Shown here piece by piece: positions 8,788 to 17,805 of a DNA stretch of 64,000 bases. Under the pieces are notes generated by a model. It saw only the letters and a list, made by a program, of their open reading frames with translations, did not search any database and was not told the DNA's origin. Every line of letters begins with the position of its first letter. Position 1 is the first letter of the stretch. This DNA is from Lachnospiraceae bacterium (GTDB lineage Bacteria > Bacillota > Clostridia > Lachnospirales > Lachnospiraceae), in NCBI GenBank assembly GCA_017450065.1, contig JAFSYI010000084.1:1-64000 (forward strand), in the 5' to 3' direction. The position numbers were made by a program, and so were the translations under genes.

Positions 8788-10398
8788 TTACACTACCGTG
8801 CTGTGCAGGACCTCGCGGACCTTTCCGGCGGCACTGTTCATCTCATTAAACAGTTCAGTGACACGTTCAGCAAGTCCCGACTCGTACAGATCCACTGCAA
8901 AAATATCTTTTCTTGAAAGTATGGGCTTAAGCTCCTCAGCCGATGCGCTCTTCCAATCCCTGTATGCATTCATTATTCCGGTAAGCTCCGAAAGAAGCGG
9001 ATCGGGACTAAGTTCAAATTCCCTGCCTTCATCATTGATCCCTGTCAGGTATCTTAAGTAACCGGCCAGGACAACAGGTATATAGTTAAGCCTGCTCACA
9101 TCAACGCCCTTGCCGATATACGCCTTAAGTGTCTCTCCGAAGCGGATCGGTATCTTCTGCGAGGTATCACAGGCAATTCTCTGTGGAGTATCCGGCATGA
9201 ACGGATTGACCAGTCTCTTGTGAAGCACCTCATCTATAAAGGTTTCGGGCTTTATAATACCCGGATTTACAACAACCGGCATTCCTTCCTTATACCCCAT
9301 GCTTTCAACGAAGGCCGCAAGATCCTCATCCTTCATTTCCTTCCATATTGAATCATATGAAAGAAGACAGCCGAATACAGCCAATGCTGTATGAAGCGGG
9401 TTAAGGCAGGTACATACCTTCATCTTCTCAACCTTGTCAACAGTCTCTCTGTCGGTGAAATAAACACCACCCTTGTCAAAAGGAGGTCTTCCGTTGGGGA
9501 ATTTATCCTCAACAACAAGATACTGGGTCTCCTCAGCATTAACAAATGCTGCCGTATATGTATGCTTGTCTGTCACTATGATATCCGTATCCTCAAAGCC
9601 GTCCTTCTTAAGCATCTCTACGACATCCGCATCCGGTCTCGGAGTGATCTTGTCGATCATGCTGAGCGGGAAGGTCACCTTACTTTCATCCTTAAGATAT
9701 GCAACGAAATCTGCGGAAACCAGTCCCTGCTCTTCCCATTTCTGCGCATATGCCATAACCGCAGCCTTAAGCTTGTCGCCATTGTGCGAGCAGTTATCCA
9801 TACTGGCCATCGTAACAGGATATGCACCTGCATTGAAACGCTCATTAAGCAGGTAAGTCATCTTTCCCATAAGATGCCTGGGAGGGAAACACTTATTATC
9901 GAAATCATCTTTAACAACTCCCGAAAGAGATCCGTCCGGACCGTTAAGCGAATAACCCTTCTCTGTTATCGTAAAGCTCACCATCTGAAGAGACGGAGCC
10001 GTAAATATCTCCTTAAGCCTTGCAAGATCATCTTCTTTAGCGAAATCAGCGGTCAGGGATTCCGCAACGGATCCAACAACCTTCTTCTCTATATTTCCGT
10101 CACTCTTAAGAGTAACAAGAAGGCTAAGATCATCGAAGGGCTTGTAAGCCTTGGATATTATGTCATAATCGAAACCTTCCACTGCTATAACACCCTTGTC
10201 ATACACTCCCTTGTTAAGCAGATCGTCTATCACTGCCGCAGGGAAAGCCCTGAATATATTACCCGTTCCGAAGTGAACCCATGCAGGCTCCTTTGAAGTA
10301 AGCTCTCTTACCTTTGCCCTGTCATATGCAGGCAGCTTATAACCCTTATCGGTGAATTCTTTCTTAATGCTTTCATCATTGATCTGTGTCAGTCTCAT
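8788..10398 (-). CDS. uxuB: Fructuronate reductase (D-mannonate oxidoreductase)
   Basis: 536-residue polyol-dehydrogenase of the mannitol dehydrogenase family. It reduces D-fructuronate to D-mannonate with NADH in the cytoplasm. The N-terminal half has the nucleotide-binding signature WVHFGTGNIFRAFPAA (about residue 36). Further family blocks are the SMDNCSHNGDKL segment, CLNPLHTALAVFGCLL (about 330) and the LVNPFMPDT/KIPIRFGETL C-terminal region. AAGGAG precedes the ATG. It lies 60 bases after uxuA, giving the order of reactions uxuB then uxuA on glucuronate. It is distinct from the 497-residue UxaB at 14613. Confidence 0.9.
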   Translation of the reverse strand: MRLTQINDESIKKEFTDKGYKLPAYDRAKVRELTSKEPAWVHFGTGNIFRAFPAAVIDDLLNKGVYDKGVIAVEGFDYDIISKAYKPFDDLSLLVTLKSDGNIEKKVVGSVAESLTADFAKEDDLARLKEIFTAPSLQMVSFTITEKGYSLNGPDGSLSGVVKDDFDNKCFPPRHLMGKMTYLLNERFNAGAYPVTMASMDNCSHNGDKLKAAVMAYAQKWEEQGLVSADFVAYLKDESKVTFPLSMIDKITPRPDADVVEMLKKDGFEDTDIIVTDKHTYTAAFVNAEETQYLVVEDKFPNGRPPFDKGGVYFTDRETVDKVEKMKVCTCLNPLHTALAVFGCLLSYDSIWKEMKDEDLAAFVESMGYKEGMPVVVNPGIIKPETFIDEVLHKRLVNPFMPDTPQRIACDTSQKIPIRFGETLKAYIGKGVDVSRLNYIPVVLAGYLRYLTGINDEGREFELSPDPLLSELTGIMNAYRDWKSASAEELKPILSRKDIFAVDLYESGLAERVTELFNEMNSAAGKVREVLHSTVV

Positions 10399-10458
10399 GA
10401 TGCTTATCTCCTTTCCTTTCTCCCAATACTTCTTGTTTTTTCCCGGTGAAGCCTTCTC

Positions 10459-11532
10459 TTATCCTCTCGTTGCGTTCTTCTCGATCGCTTCCCATAACCC
10501 GTTTATATATGTGGCGCCAAGTGCCCTGTCATACAGGCCGTAACCGGGCATTGCCACTTCATCCCAGATCATTCTGCCGTGATCGGGACGTATGGGACCT
10601 TCAAATCCGATCTCATACAGAGCCTTCACTATCTCGTACAGATCGAAATCACCGTCGGATGAAAGATGCGCAGCCTCTTCAAAATCATCATCGGAATTGA
10701 ACTTAAGATTTCTTACATGGGCAAAATGGAGCCTTCCCTTAAGAGCCCTGATCATTCCCGGCAGATCGTTCTCCCTGTTGGTCCCGTAGGATCCCGAACA
10801 GAAGGTTACGCCGTTATGCGGATTGTCAACCATCTTCATCATCCTCTGGATATTGGGCAGGTTGATTATTATCCTCGGAAGGCCGAATACCGACCATGCG
10901 GGATCATCCGGATGTATTGCCATATTGATATCATATTTATCACATACAGGCATTATCCTCTCAAGGAAGTACTTAAGGTTCTCAAACAGCTTCTCCTCGT
11001 CCACATCCTTATATGCCTCGAACAGCTCCTTTATCTTCGCCATACGCTCAGGCTCCCATCCGGGAAGCACCGCACCGTTTGCATCGCCCTTGATGGAATC
11101 AAACATTGTCTCGGGATCAAGTGCATCTATTGCCTTCTGCGAATAGGCAAGAACGGTGGAGCCGTCAGGCCTCTTCCTTGCAAGCTCCGATCTGGTCCAG
11201 TCAAAAACCGGCATGAAATTGTAGCATACCATATGTATATCCTCTTCACCGAGGTTCTTAAGCGTCTCGATATAGTTGTCGATATACCGGTCTCTGTCAG
11301 GAGTACCTATTTTAATAGAATCATGGATGTTAACGGATTCAATACCGGATATACGCAGTCCCGATGCCTCCACTTCATCCTTAAGGGCTTTGATCCGCTC
11401 TCTTGTCCACAGTTCACCGGGCGTAGTGTCATACAGTGTTGTTATAACTCCCTTCACACCCGGCACCTGTCTGATCTGTTTAAGCGTAACTGTGTCAAAT
11501 CCGGTTCCGAACCACCTCATTGTCATTTCCAT
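10459..11532 (-). CDS. uxuA: Mannonate dehydratase
   Basis: Dehydrates D-mannonate to 2-keto-3-deoxygluconate (KDG). The sequence follows the UxuA family throughout: MRWFGTGFDTVTL at the start, VCYNFMPVFDWTRSEL, MAIHPDDPAWSVFGLPRI, VTFCSGSYG, HFAHVRNLKF and PIRPDHGRMIW, which carries metal-site histidines. About 357 residues, normal for Gram-positive UxuA. I prefer the ATG at 11532 (MEMTMRWF; GAGG 9 bases upstream) over the one at 11538. First gene of the uxuA-uxuB-gntR unit. A perfect 14-base palindrome lies about 90 bases upstream. Confidence 0.92.
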   Translation of the reverse strand: MEMTMRWFGTGFDTVTLKQIRQVPGVKGVITTLYDTTPGELWTRERIKALKDEVEASGLRISGIESVNIHDSIKIGTPDRDRYIDNYIETLKNLGEEDIHMVCYNFMPVFDWTRSELARKRPDGSTVLAYSQKAIDALDPETMFDSIKGDANGAVLPGWEPERMAKIKELFEAYKDVDEEKLFENLKYFLERIMPVCDKYDINMAIHPDDPAWSVFGLPRIIINLPNIQRMMKMVDNPHNGVTFCSGSYGTNRENDLPGMIRALKGRLHFAHVRNLKFNSDDDFEEAAHLSSDGDFDLYEIVKALYEIGFEGPIRPDHGRMIWDEVAMPGYGLYDRALGATYINGLWEAIEKNATRG

Positions 11533-11620
11533 AATCATTGTCCTCTTTTCTTTAAATATAATTCATTAACGGTTACAAATTAAAATATAGATACTGTTTA
11601 AATACTGATCTTTACGTTTT

Positions 11621-11634
11621 ACTTGTATACAAGT
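11621..11634. promoter_or_regulatory. Palindromic candidate GntR operator upstream of uxuA
   Basis: ACTTGTATACAAGT is a perfect 14-base palindrome, extended by a further TATAC on the right. It lies about 90 bases ahead of the uxuA start. Its TTGTATACAA core resembles sites of FCD-type GntR regulators. A 3-mismatch copy lies inside the dctP promoter (31231-31244). No clear -35/-10 pair could be placed around it. Confidence 0.6.
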
Positions 11635-11703
11635 ATACTAACACGTCCTGATAACAATTTCCATAGGATTATTTACCAATATATAACCTCCCGATTTGTG
11701 CAA

Positions 11704-11988
11704 TGTGCAACTATTCAGAACAGCACATATATTTTAAAATATGGCTCTCATGCTTGCATGAAAGAGACATATTTTATAAATATATGTATTTGAGCAGAAC
11801 ACTTAGCGAGGTTTTTTCGAGCTTAGTGTGAGCCATGCATATATACTTAATGAGGTGTTTTCGAATTTAGTATATATGCTGGATGAATCCAATACAGCGA
11901 AAAATACGAAGTATTTTGAGGATTCGTCATAAGGGGTACCGCTTGCGGTGGATTCCTTATGACATTACCTGTTCTGAATAGTTGCACA
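11704..11988. repeat. 285-bp inverted-repeat element made of serial hairpins (family member 2)
   Basis: TGTGCAACTATTCAGAACAG (11704-11723) and its exact reverse complement (11969-11988) form a 20-base perfect terminal repeat. The interior is a string of small palindromes: ATATTTTAAAATAT, TCATGCTTGCATGA, CATATATACT...AGTATATATG, AAAATACGAAGTATTTT, GTCATAAGG...CCTTATGAC. There is no open reading frame of note. It fills most of the uxuA/diguanylate cyclase divergent gap. The ends match the elements at 8641 and 31356. Confidence 0.85.
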
Positions 11989-12057
11989 TATCTTATAAAT
12001 ATGATCCGGTAGCCGCCGCGAATAGTTCCACTATTTAATAAATTTCAGCAAATTAAC

Positions 12058-12086
12058 TTTCAATTAACCAATATATATAGTATAAT
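12058..12086 (+). promoter_or_regulatory. Putative sigma-A promoter of the first sensor-GGDEF gene
   Basis: TATAAT at 12081-12086 is perfect; a weak -35 (TTTCAA, 12058-12063) lies 17 bases upstream. The leader is about 45 bases, and AGGAGG (12127-12132) sits 5 bases from the ATG at 12138. Confidence 0.55.
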
Positions 12087-12137
12087 GTTATCAATATATG
12101 CATTTACTATAGGAGTCGTTTCTTTCAGGAGGTATAT

Positions 12138-14510
12138 ATGTCTTCCACTGATGAAAAAGTATTTCACATCGGAGTCATGCTCGGAAATATCCATACACAG
12201 CATCCCAAGGAACTGGTAGAGGGAATATATGAGGCCGCACGTAACGAGAATGTCAACGTAACACTGTTTCTCGGCGCCCAGGGAAATGCATTTGATTTCT
12301 GGAAGGAAAGCAACACAGAGGGATCCATGGCATTTAATTACCAGTTTAATGCGCTGTACGATTATGCGCTTATCAGTAAGCTTGATGTGCTGATAATCTC
12401 TTACGGTACCCTGTGTATCTATTTTGAACAGGAGAATAAGGAGGAATTTATCAGCAAGTTTAGGCAGGTACCTCTTGTAATACTGGAAGAATATGAGAAG
12501 GATTCGGAAGATACCTTCATAATGAGTGATAATTACAACAGTATGAAGAATATCATGGAGCATCTTATTTCCCATCATAAGTATAAGAAGATCCTCCATA
12601 TAAGCGGACCGAAGAATAATGCCGATGCAACAGACCGAAGGCGTGCCTACCTTGACAGCATGGCAGTTCATAATCTTCCCGTCGATGACACAATGATCGA
12701 ATACGGTGACTACTCTACCAACGTGGACAACCTTGTAAACCGTATCCTTGATAATAATCCGGATGCGGAAGCCATAGTAAGCGCCAATGATGAAATGGCG
12801 ATCAGTATTTACCGTGTATGCAAGCAGCGCGGGCTCGTGGTCGGTAAAGACATTGCGGTTACCGGATATGACGATATGGAGCAGGCTCAGCAGATGGATC
12901 CGCCTCTTACAACCGCCGATCAGAACGGTATCGAGATGGGCTATAAAGCATTCAAGCTTGCTTTGCAGATATGCCGCGAGCATACGAGCAAGAAAATACT
13001 GCTCCCCGCTCATTTCAAGCAGCGTGGATCCTGTGGATGCGCCTATTACAGCACGAAGGGTTCCAATCTCATGCTTGAGATACTTCAGGTGACTAAGGAT
13101 TCTTCAGATTCATCGAATATAGCTGCAGCGGCGCGTTGTGCTTCACAGACCTCCATGAAGGGTGTTAATACCAACAGCTCCTCTTCCATATGTAAGGATT
13201 ACTACGTTGATTTCATAACCATGATGTTAAAGATACGCGATGGAATCCTTACACAGCATGACAGGCAGCAGATCGGTGAAGATTCGCTTACCCTTGTCCG
13301 CAACCTTTTTACTTCCGATGCCAGCGAATATATAAATATTTCAAGATTTACCGAGACGCTTCATCAGGTCATAGAATACGTTGAATCCATTACCGATATA
13401 AAGGAACGTCTGCTGCTTGAGAGCCATGCCTTCGAGGTGACCGATACCTATCTTGAGTCTTTCATCATGCACCAGAGCAATGAAACATATGAACGGCTTA
13501 AGAGAAGGAACTGGATGGCTCCGGCGATGATCCAGAAAATGATGGAGAACGTCGGTAATGACAAGAACTTCTACAGGACCGCAATGGAACATATTAAATC
13601 CCAGGGTGCGCTGAGTGCATATCTGTACCTTCTGGAGAAGCCTAAGCGTTATCCGAGAAATAAGGAATTTGTATGTCCGAAGGTGCTGTATCTTGCTGCG
13701 GAATATAACGAGGGAAAGATCAGATCGTATTCACCCGAAAAGCGTCCGGTCATAAACATGGATACAGGTATTGTTTCACGATACCCCTCTTCGCCCGGAC
13801 ACAGATATGTTGCTTTTGTACTGTTTGCGGAGGAATATCAGTACGGACTTATGCTCTGTGAGATAGATGCCGATTCCGTCGGAGCCCTGTACGGCATAGG
13901 GCTTCAGATAAGCACCGCGCAGGCTTACCTTCAGATAAGCCGTAAGGAAATGGAAGCCAAGAAACGCCTCGAGGATACGCTTAAGACACTTAAGGAAAAG
14001 AACGAAATACTTAACTTCATATCTGCCAATGACCAGCTTACGGGTCTGTATAACCGGCGCGGATTTATGGAGCATGTGATAGATGCCAACAGGGCAAACG
14101 AAGGCAAACGTGCAGCCATCTTCTTCTCAGATCTGGATCACCTCAAACAGATCAATGATATTTTCGGGCATTCTGACGGTGACTTCGCTCTGACACATAC
14201 TTCAGATATATTAAAGGAGACCTTCGATTCAAACGGCTTCAGCGGACGTATCGGCGGCGATGAATTTATCTCCTTCTATGTCTTTACCGGCAAGGAAGAC
14301 CCCAGGAAAATGATCGCTTCCATGAAGGAAAAGTGCAAGAAGCTTAATGCGACCAGCTTCAAACCGTATTATGTGGAGTTCTCAACCGGCTACGTTGAAT
14401 TTGTCTGCACTCCCGATGCTTCAATACCCGAGCTCATAGGACGTGCCGATGAAATCCTCTACGAAGCCAAGAAGAAACGGCGCACCAGTATAGTAAGACA
14501 GTTATCATAG
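12138..14510 (+). CDS. Soluble sugar-sensing diguanylate cyclase (LacI-type sensor + GGDEF)
   Basis: 790 residues without membrane segments or signal peptide. Residues about 8-300 match the effector-binding core of LacI/RbsB-type regulators (KILHISGPKNNADATDRR, AEAIVSANDEMAISIYR, DIAVTGYDDMEQAQQ) but the N-terminal HTH is absent. A roughly 290-residue middle region with no obvious family follows, then a coiled coil (about 595-625) and a C-terminal GGDEF domain. The domain has the substrate motif SDLDHLKQINDIFGHSDGD and intact GGDEF at 706-710. No RxxD inhibitory site is present before it. Predicted function: makes c-di-GMP in response to a cytoplasmic sugar or sugar acid. It sits between the glucuronate and galacturonate gene sets, so a uronate or KDG-type ligand is plausible (inference). 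A second protein of the same plan is at 19627. Confidence 0.85.
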   Translation: MSSTDEKVFHIGVMLGNIHTQHPKELVEGIYEAARNENVNVTLFLGAQGNAFDFWKESNTEGSMAFNYQFNALYDYALISKLDVLIISYGTLCIYFEQENKEEFISKFRQVPLVILEEYEKDSEDTFIMSDNYNSMKNIMEHLISHHKYKKILHISGPKNNADATDRRRAYLDSMAVHNLPVDDTMIEYGDYSTNVDNLVNRILDNNPDAEAIVSANDEMAISIYRVCKQRGLVVGKDIAVTGYDDMEQAQQMDPPLTTADQNGIEMGYKAFKLALQICREHTSKKILLPAHFKQRGSCGCAYYSTKGSNLMLEILQVTKDSSDSSNIAAAARCASQTSMKGVNTNSSSSICKDYYVDFITMMLKIRDGILTQHDRQQIGEDSLTLVRNLFTSDASEYINISRFTETLHQVIEYVESITDIKERLLLESHAFEVTDTYLESFIMHQSNETYERLKRRNWMAPAMIQKMMENVGNDKNFYRTAMEHIKSQGALSAYLYLLEKPKRYPRNKEFVCPKVLYLAAEYNEGKIRSYSPEKRPVINMDTGIVSRYPSSPGHRYVAFVLFAEEYQYGLMLCEIDADSVGALYGIGLQISTAQAYLQISRKEMEAKKRLEDTLKTLKEKNEILNFISANDQLTGLYNRRGFMEHVIDANRANEGKRAAIFFSDLDHLKQINDIFGHSDGDFALTHTSDILKETFDSNGFSGRIGGDEFISFYVFTGKEDPRKMIASMKEKCKKLNATSFKPYYVEFSTGYVEFVCTPDASIPELIGRADEILYEAKKKRRTSIVRQLS

Positions 14511-14520
14511 TGAAACAAAA

Positions 14521-14557
14521 AGACAGGGGATTCCACAAATCTCCTGTCTCTTTTATT
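14521..14557 (+). terminator. Rho-independent terminator after the sensor-GGDEF gene
   Basis: AGACAGGGGATT pairs with AATCTCCTGTCT (12-bp stem with one G-T pair, 5-base loop), followed by CTTTTATT. It lies 10 bases after the stop of the plus-strand gene and also faces the convergent uxaB gene. Confidence 0.85.
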
Positions 14558-14564
14558 GGCCGGC

Positions 14565-14601
14565 GGGGACCACAGAACCGTCCCCGGGTCCCCGGGTCCC
14601 C
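14565..14601. repeat. REP-like half element (GGGGACCACAGAACCGTCCCC)
   Basis: Shares the AGAACCGTCCCC core with the element at 4-67, followed by two GGGTCCCC units. It lies in the 100-base gap between the terminator and the uxaB stop codon, a typical place for REP-type repeats. Confidence 0.6.
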
Positions 14602-14612
14602 CCGGAACCACA

Positions 14613-16106
14613 TCAGTTTTCCGATATTTCCTTCATGGCCTCGTACATGCCCTTTTCCCTTATAAGCGCAAGATCCGCTATAACCTCATCCGTAAAGCCT
14701 TCAAGGTTTTTAAGGGAATCATCCCACAATTTCTCATTATTTATTATTGTCTTTGCAACCACCTCATCCGGTTCATCCTTAAGCTTAAGGAATTCCTCAA
14801 GCACCCACTCATCATCCCTTATAAGGAACATCTCTCCGTTCCTTTCAGCCTTAAGGGCTCCGACGGCGTTCTCTCTTCCGAGATGATAGAAGCTTAAGAA
14901 TGCCGCAAAGGAGAACGTAAGTATCTTCGGAAGTTCTTTTCTCTGCTCATAATATTCAAGTATGGTAGGCATTACCCTTGCCTTCCATTTGGCTGCGGAA
15001 TTAAGCGAAATGGACAGAAGCTCATGATCGATAAAGGGATTGGCGAACCTGTCTGTTACCGAAGCCGCGAATTCTTCAAGCTCGTTCCTGTCTATTCCCT
15101 TAAGCACCGGTATTATCTCATCATCAAGAGCTCTGTTCATATATCCTTTTATCACATCATCCTGCATGCAGTCCCTCACTATATCCTTGCCTGCAAGGTA
15201 TGCTCCCAGGACCATGGCAGTATGCGCTCCGTTTAATATCCTGACCTTACGCTTCTTATACGGATCAACATTGTCCACAATACGTATCGGAAGTCCTGCC
15301 CTGTCCACAGGGAATTCATCCTTAATACTCTGCGGTCCTTCTATTATCCATGCTCCGAACACCTCGGCGGCATCTATAAGCTCATCCACATAGCCAAGCT
15401 CTTCCCACAGATCCTCGGCCTCAGTCTTTGGATAACCGGGCACTATCATGTCAACCAGCGTCGAACAGAAGATGTTTTCCTTCTCAACCCAGCTCTTGAA
15501 TTCCTCCGGTAACTTCCACTGCTCTATATAGCTGTTTACACATCTGTGAAGCTCGTCTCCGTTTCTGTCTATAAGCTCACAGGAAAGTATTATGAAGCCG
15601 GGAAGCCTGTTCTTATACCTTGCATACAGGAACTGAGTAAGCTTTCCGGGAAAGCTTGATGCAGGTTCATCTTCAAACAGGCATTCAGGGTCATAGGCAA
15701 TGCCGGCCTCCGTCGTATTGCTGACTATGAAACGAAGCCGGGGATTGGCTGCGCATTTAATGAATTCCCGGTATTCCACATAGGGATTGATACACCTCGA
15801 AACGCAGGATATCACTCTGGAATCATTTACCTTCTCGCCGTTCTCCTGTCCTCTCATGATAAGCGTATAGAGTCCTTCCTGTTCATTGATCTTGTCATAT
15901 GTCCCGTTCGGTCTCGGCGGCCGCGGCTGGCATATCACAACCTTTCCGTTAAAATCAGCCTTTTCATTAAGAGTATCGATAAAACCTTCCATAAACGCCC
16001 TGAGGAAATTACCTTCTCCGAACTGCAGCACTCTCTCAGGCGCATCCTTAAGAAGATATCCTTTATAACCGATCTTTTCCAATACCGAATAACTTAATCG
16101 TTCCAT
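14613..16106 (-). CDS. uxaB: Tagaturonate reductase (altronate oxidoreductase)
   Basis: 497 residues of the mannitol-dehydrogenase/UxaB family. It converts D-tagaturonate to D-altronate with NADH in galacturonate breakdown. Characteristic blocks are RVLQFGEGNFLRAFMEGFID near residue 25, VSNTTEAGIAYD (about 130), IILSCELIDRNGDEL, and the catalytic-region sequence KVRILNGAHTAMVLGAYLAG (about 288), with Lys and His spaced as in the family. It begins 22 bases after uxaA and has an AAGGAG site. The 3' end is separated from a convergent plus-strand gene by a terminator and a REP-like element. Confidence 0.92.
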   Translation of the reverse strand: MERLSYSVLEKIGYKGYLLKDAPERVLQFGEGNFLRAFMEGFIDTLNEKADFNGKVVICQPRPPRPNGTYDKINEQEGLYTLIMRGQENGEKVNDSRVISCVSRCINPYVEYREFIKCAANPRLRFIVSNTTEAGIAYDPECLFEDEPASSFPGKLTQFLYARYKNRLPGFIILSCELIDRNGDELHRCVNSYIEQWKLPEEFKSWVEKENIFCSTLVDMIVPGYPKTEAEDLWEELGYVDELIDAAEVFGAWIIEGPQSIKDEFPVDRAGLPIRIVDNVDPYKKRKVRILNGAHTAMVLGAYLAGKDIVRDCMQDDVIKGYMNRALDDEIIPVLKGIDRNELEEFAASVTDRFANPFIDHELLSISLNSAAKWKARVMPTILEYYEQRKELPKILTFSFAAFLSFYHLGRENAVGALKAERNGEMFLIRDDEWVLEEFLKLKDEPDEVVAKTIINNEKLWDDSLKNLEGFTDEVIADLALIREKGMYEAMKEISEN

Positions 16107-16128
16107 GATTACCAGCTCCTTTTTTCCA

Positions 16129-17610
16129 TTACAGGGTCACTCCATCTTTAAATATCGCGATTCCCCTTATCTCGCCGTTTTCCTGCCTTGTCAGCTTACC
16201 CGATGCTATATCAATTACCAGATCAAGCAGCCGGTCGGCCGCTTCATCCATAGACTCCGTACCATCGGCTATCGTACCGGCATTGAAGTCTATCCAGTTA
16301 CTTTTCTTTTCATACAATGCGGTGTTTGTCGATATCTTAACCGTCGGAACCGGTGCGCCGAACGGAGTACCTCTCCCTGTTGTAAACAGTATCATATGTA
16401 CACCGGCTGCGGTAAGATCCGTTGTTGAGACCATGTCATTTCCGGGACCTGACAGAAGAGTCAGTCCCTTACATTTAACAGGTTCTGCATATCCAAGGAC
16501 ATCAACCACCTGTGCACTGCCGCCCTTCTGGACACAGCCACAGGATTTATCCTCAAGAGTTGTTATGCCTCCTGCCTTGTTACCGGGACTCGGGTTCTCA
16601 TAGACCACCTGACCGTGATCCGTAAAGTATTTTTTAAATCCGTTAACCATTGCAACAGCTTTATCGAAGGTCTCTCTGTCCCTGCAGCGGTTAAACAGCA
16701 TTGATTCCGCGCCGAACATTTCGGGAACTTCCGTAAGCACCGTGGAACCTCCGATGGAGATAAGTCTGTCGGAAAATCTTCCGACCGTCGGATTGGCTGT
16801 AATTCCTGACAGACCGTCCGAGCCTCCGCACTTCATTCCTACAATAAGCTCCGATGCATCTGTATCTTCCCGCCTGAATTTTCCGGCATATGCACTGAGT
16901 TCCTTAAGAAGCCTTCTTCCCTCCAGCATCTCGTCCTCAACCTTCTGACAGGTCAGGAATTTAACTCTCTCATCGTTCCATTCTCCGAGTTCTTCCCGGA
17001 ACTGCTCCTCCGTAAGGTTCTCACAGCCCAGTGACAAAACAAGAACGCCGCCTGCGTTGGGATGACGTACCAGAGCTGCGAGCAGCTTCCTCGTGGTCGC
17101 ATGATCATCCCCCATCTGGGAGCATCCGTAAGGATGGGTAAAGCAGTGAAGCCCGTCCACAGATCCTGTGACAAGATCCTGATTGTCCCTTACAAGATTC
17201 TCTGCAATTGAATTAACGCAGCCTACCGTAGGTATTATCCAGATTTCATTACGTATTCCTGTTTTTCCGTTCTCCCTCCTGTATCCCATGAATGTCCGGC
17301 CCTTTATCTCCGGAAGCTTATTAATAACGGGATCATATTCATACTCTGCCTCTTCGGAAAGAGCTGTCTTAACATTATGGGTGTGGACGAAGCACCCGGT
17401 CTTTATCTCTTCCTTCGCTATCCCTATCCGGGTTCCGTACTTTATCACCGGACTGTCTTTCGGAATATCTCTTATGGCTATCTTATGGCCTCTTCCAACC
17501 TTCTCCCGCACTGTGACGGCTTTATCTCCCGTCTCTATACTCTGTCCCTTATCTATATCATGCAGCGCAACTACTACATTGTCCTCCGGGTGTATCCTTA
17601 TGGTATCCAT
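16129..17610 (-). CDS. uxaA: Altronate dehydratase
   Basis: 493 residues, full-length UxaA/GarD type: an N-terminal SAF-like domain (about 1-90, DNVVVALHDIDKGQSI) and a large C-terminal catalytic domain (TFMGYRRENGKTGIRNEIWIIPTVGC, HCFTHPYGCSQMGDD, MKCGGSDGLSGITANP, TTGRGTPFGAPVPTVKISTN). It removes water from D-altronate to give KDG. Conserved His and Cys blocks used for iron binding are all present. GGAGG precedes the ATG. First gene of uxaA-uxaB, transcribed away from a KduD-like dehydrogenase across a 195-base shared control region. Confidence 0.92.
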   Translation of the reverse strand: MDTIRIHPEDNVVVALHDIDKGQSIETGDKAVTVREKVGRGHKIAIRDIPKDSPVIKYGTRIGIAKEEIKTGCFVHTHNVKTALSEEAEYEYDPVINKLPEIKGRTFMGYRRENGKTGIRNEIWIIPTVGCVNSIAENLVRDNQDLVTGSVDGLHCFTHPYGCSQMGDDHATTRKLLAALVRHPNAGGVLVLSLGCENLTEEQFREELGEWNDERVKFLTCQKVEDEMLEGRRLLKELSAYAGKFRREDTDASELIVGMKCGGSDGLSGITANPTVGRFSDRLISIGGSTVLTEVPEMFGAESMLFNRCRDRETFDKAVAMVNGFKKYFTDHGQVVYENPSPGNKAGGITTLEDKSCGCVQKGGSAQVVDVLGYAEPVKCKGLTLLSGPGNDMVSTTDLTAAGVHMILFTTGRGTPFGAPVPTVKISTNTALYEKKSNWIDFNAGTIADGTESMDEAADRLLDLVIDIASGKLTRQENGEIRGIAIFKDGVTL

Positions 17611-17704
17611 AAACGTCCTCCGTCAATCTTAAAATACCGTTTCTTTCTATACTTGATTATATTTGTTCAAAGCATTCAACGATACTGATAAAATTGCTTT
17701 TTAT

Positions 17705-17730
17705 ATTGCATTTCTTGTTTTAAATGCAAT
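17705..17730. promoter_or_regulatory. Inverted repeat ATTGCATTT-N8-AAATGCAAT in the uxaA/SDR divergent region
   Basis: Perfect 9-base half-sites separated by CTTGTTTT. It sits immediately upstream of the -35 of the plus-strand promoter and about 95 bases ahead of uxaA, a good place for a regulator serving both directions. The AraC protein encoded at 18715 is the nearest candidate (inference). Confidence 0.55.
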
Positions 17731-17735
17731 TTTCT

Positions 17736-17763
17736 TTGAAATATGAATATTAGGTTATATAAT
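17736..17763 (+). promoter_or_regulatory. Putative sigma-A promoter of the SDR-AraC-GGDEF unit
   Basis: TTGAAA (17736-17741), 16-base spacer, TATAAT (17758-17763). A ribosome site GGAGG (17794-17798) lies 7 bases before the ATG at 17806. Confidence 0.7.
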
Positions 17764-17805
17764 AGATATAAAGTAACTGATGGCTATCAAAAGGGAGGAC
17801 ATATC

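Noticed and set aside
11704-11988. CRISPR-like array
   Set aside because: The repeated hairpins are not identical repeats with uniform spacers, and no cas gene is present.
12013-12036. Fourth TATTCAG-family element (GAATAGTTCCACTATT)
   Set aside because: Only AATAG/CTATT arms pair, and the CAG ends are missing; too short to call.
12060-13013. 317-residue minus-strand reading frame
   Set aside because: Antisense to the first sensor-GGDEF gene; His/Ile-rich composition typical of a shadow frame.
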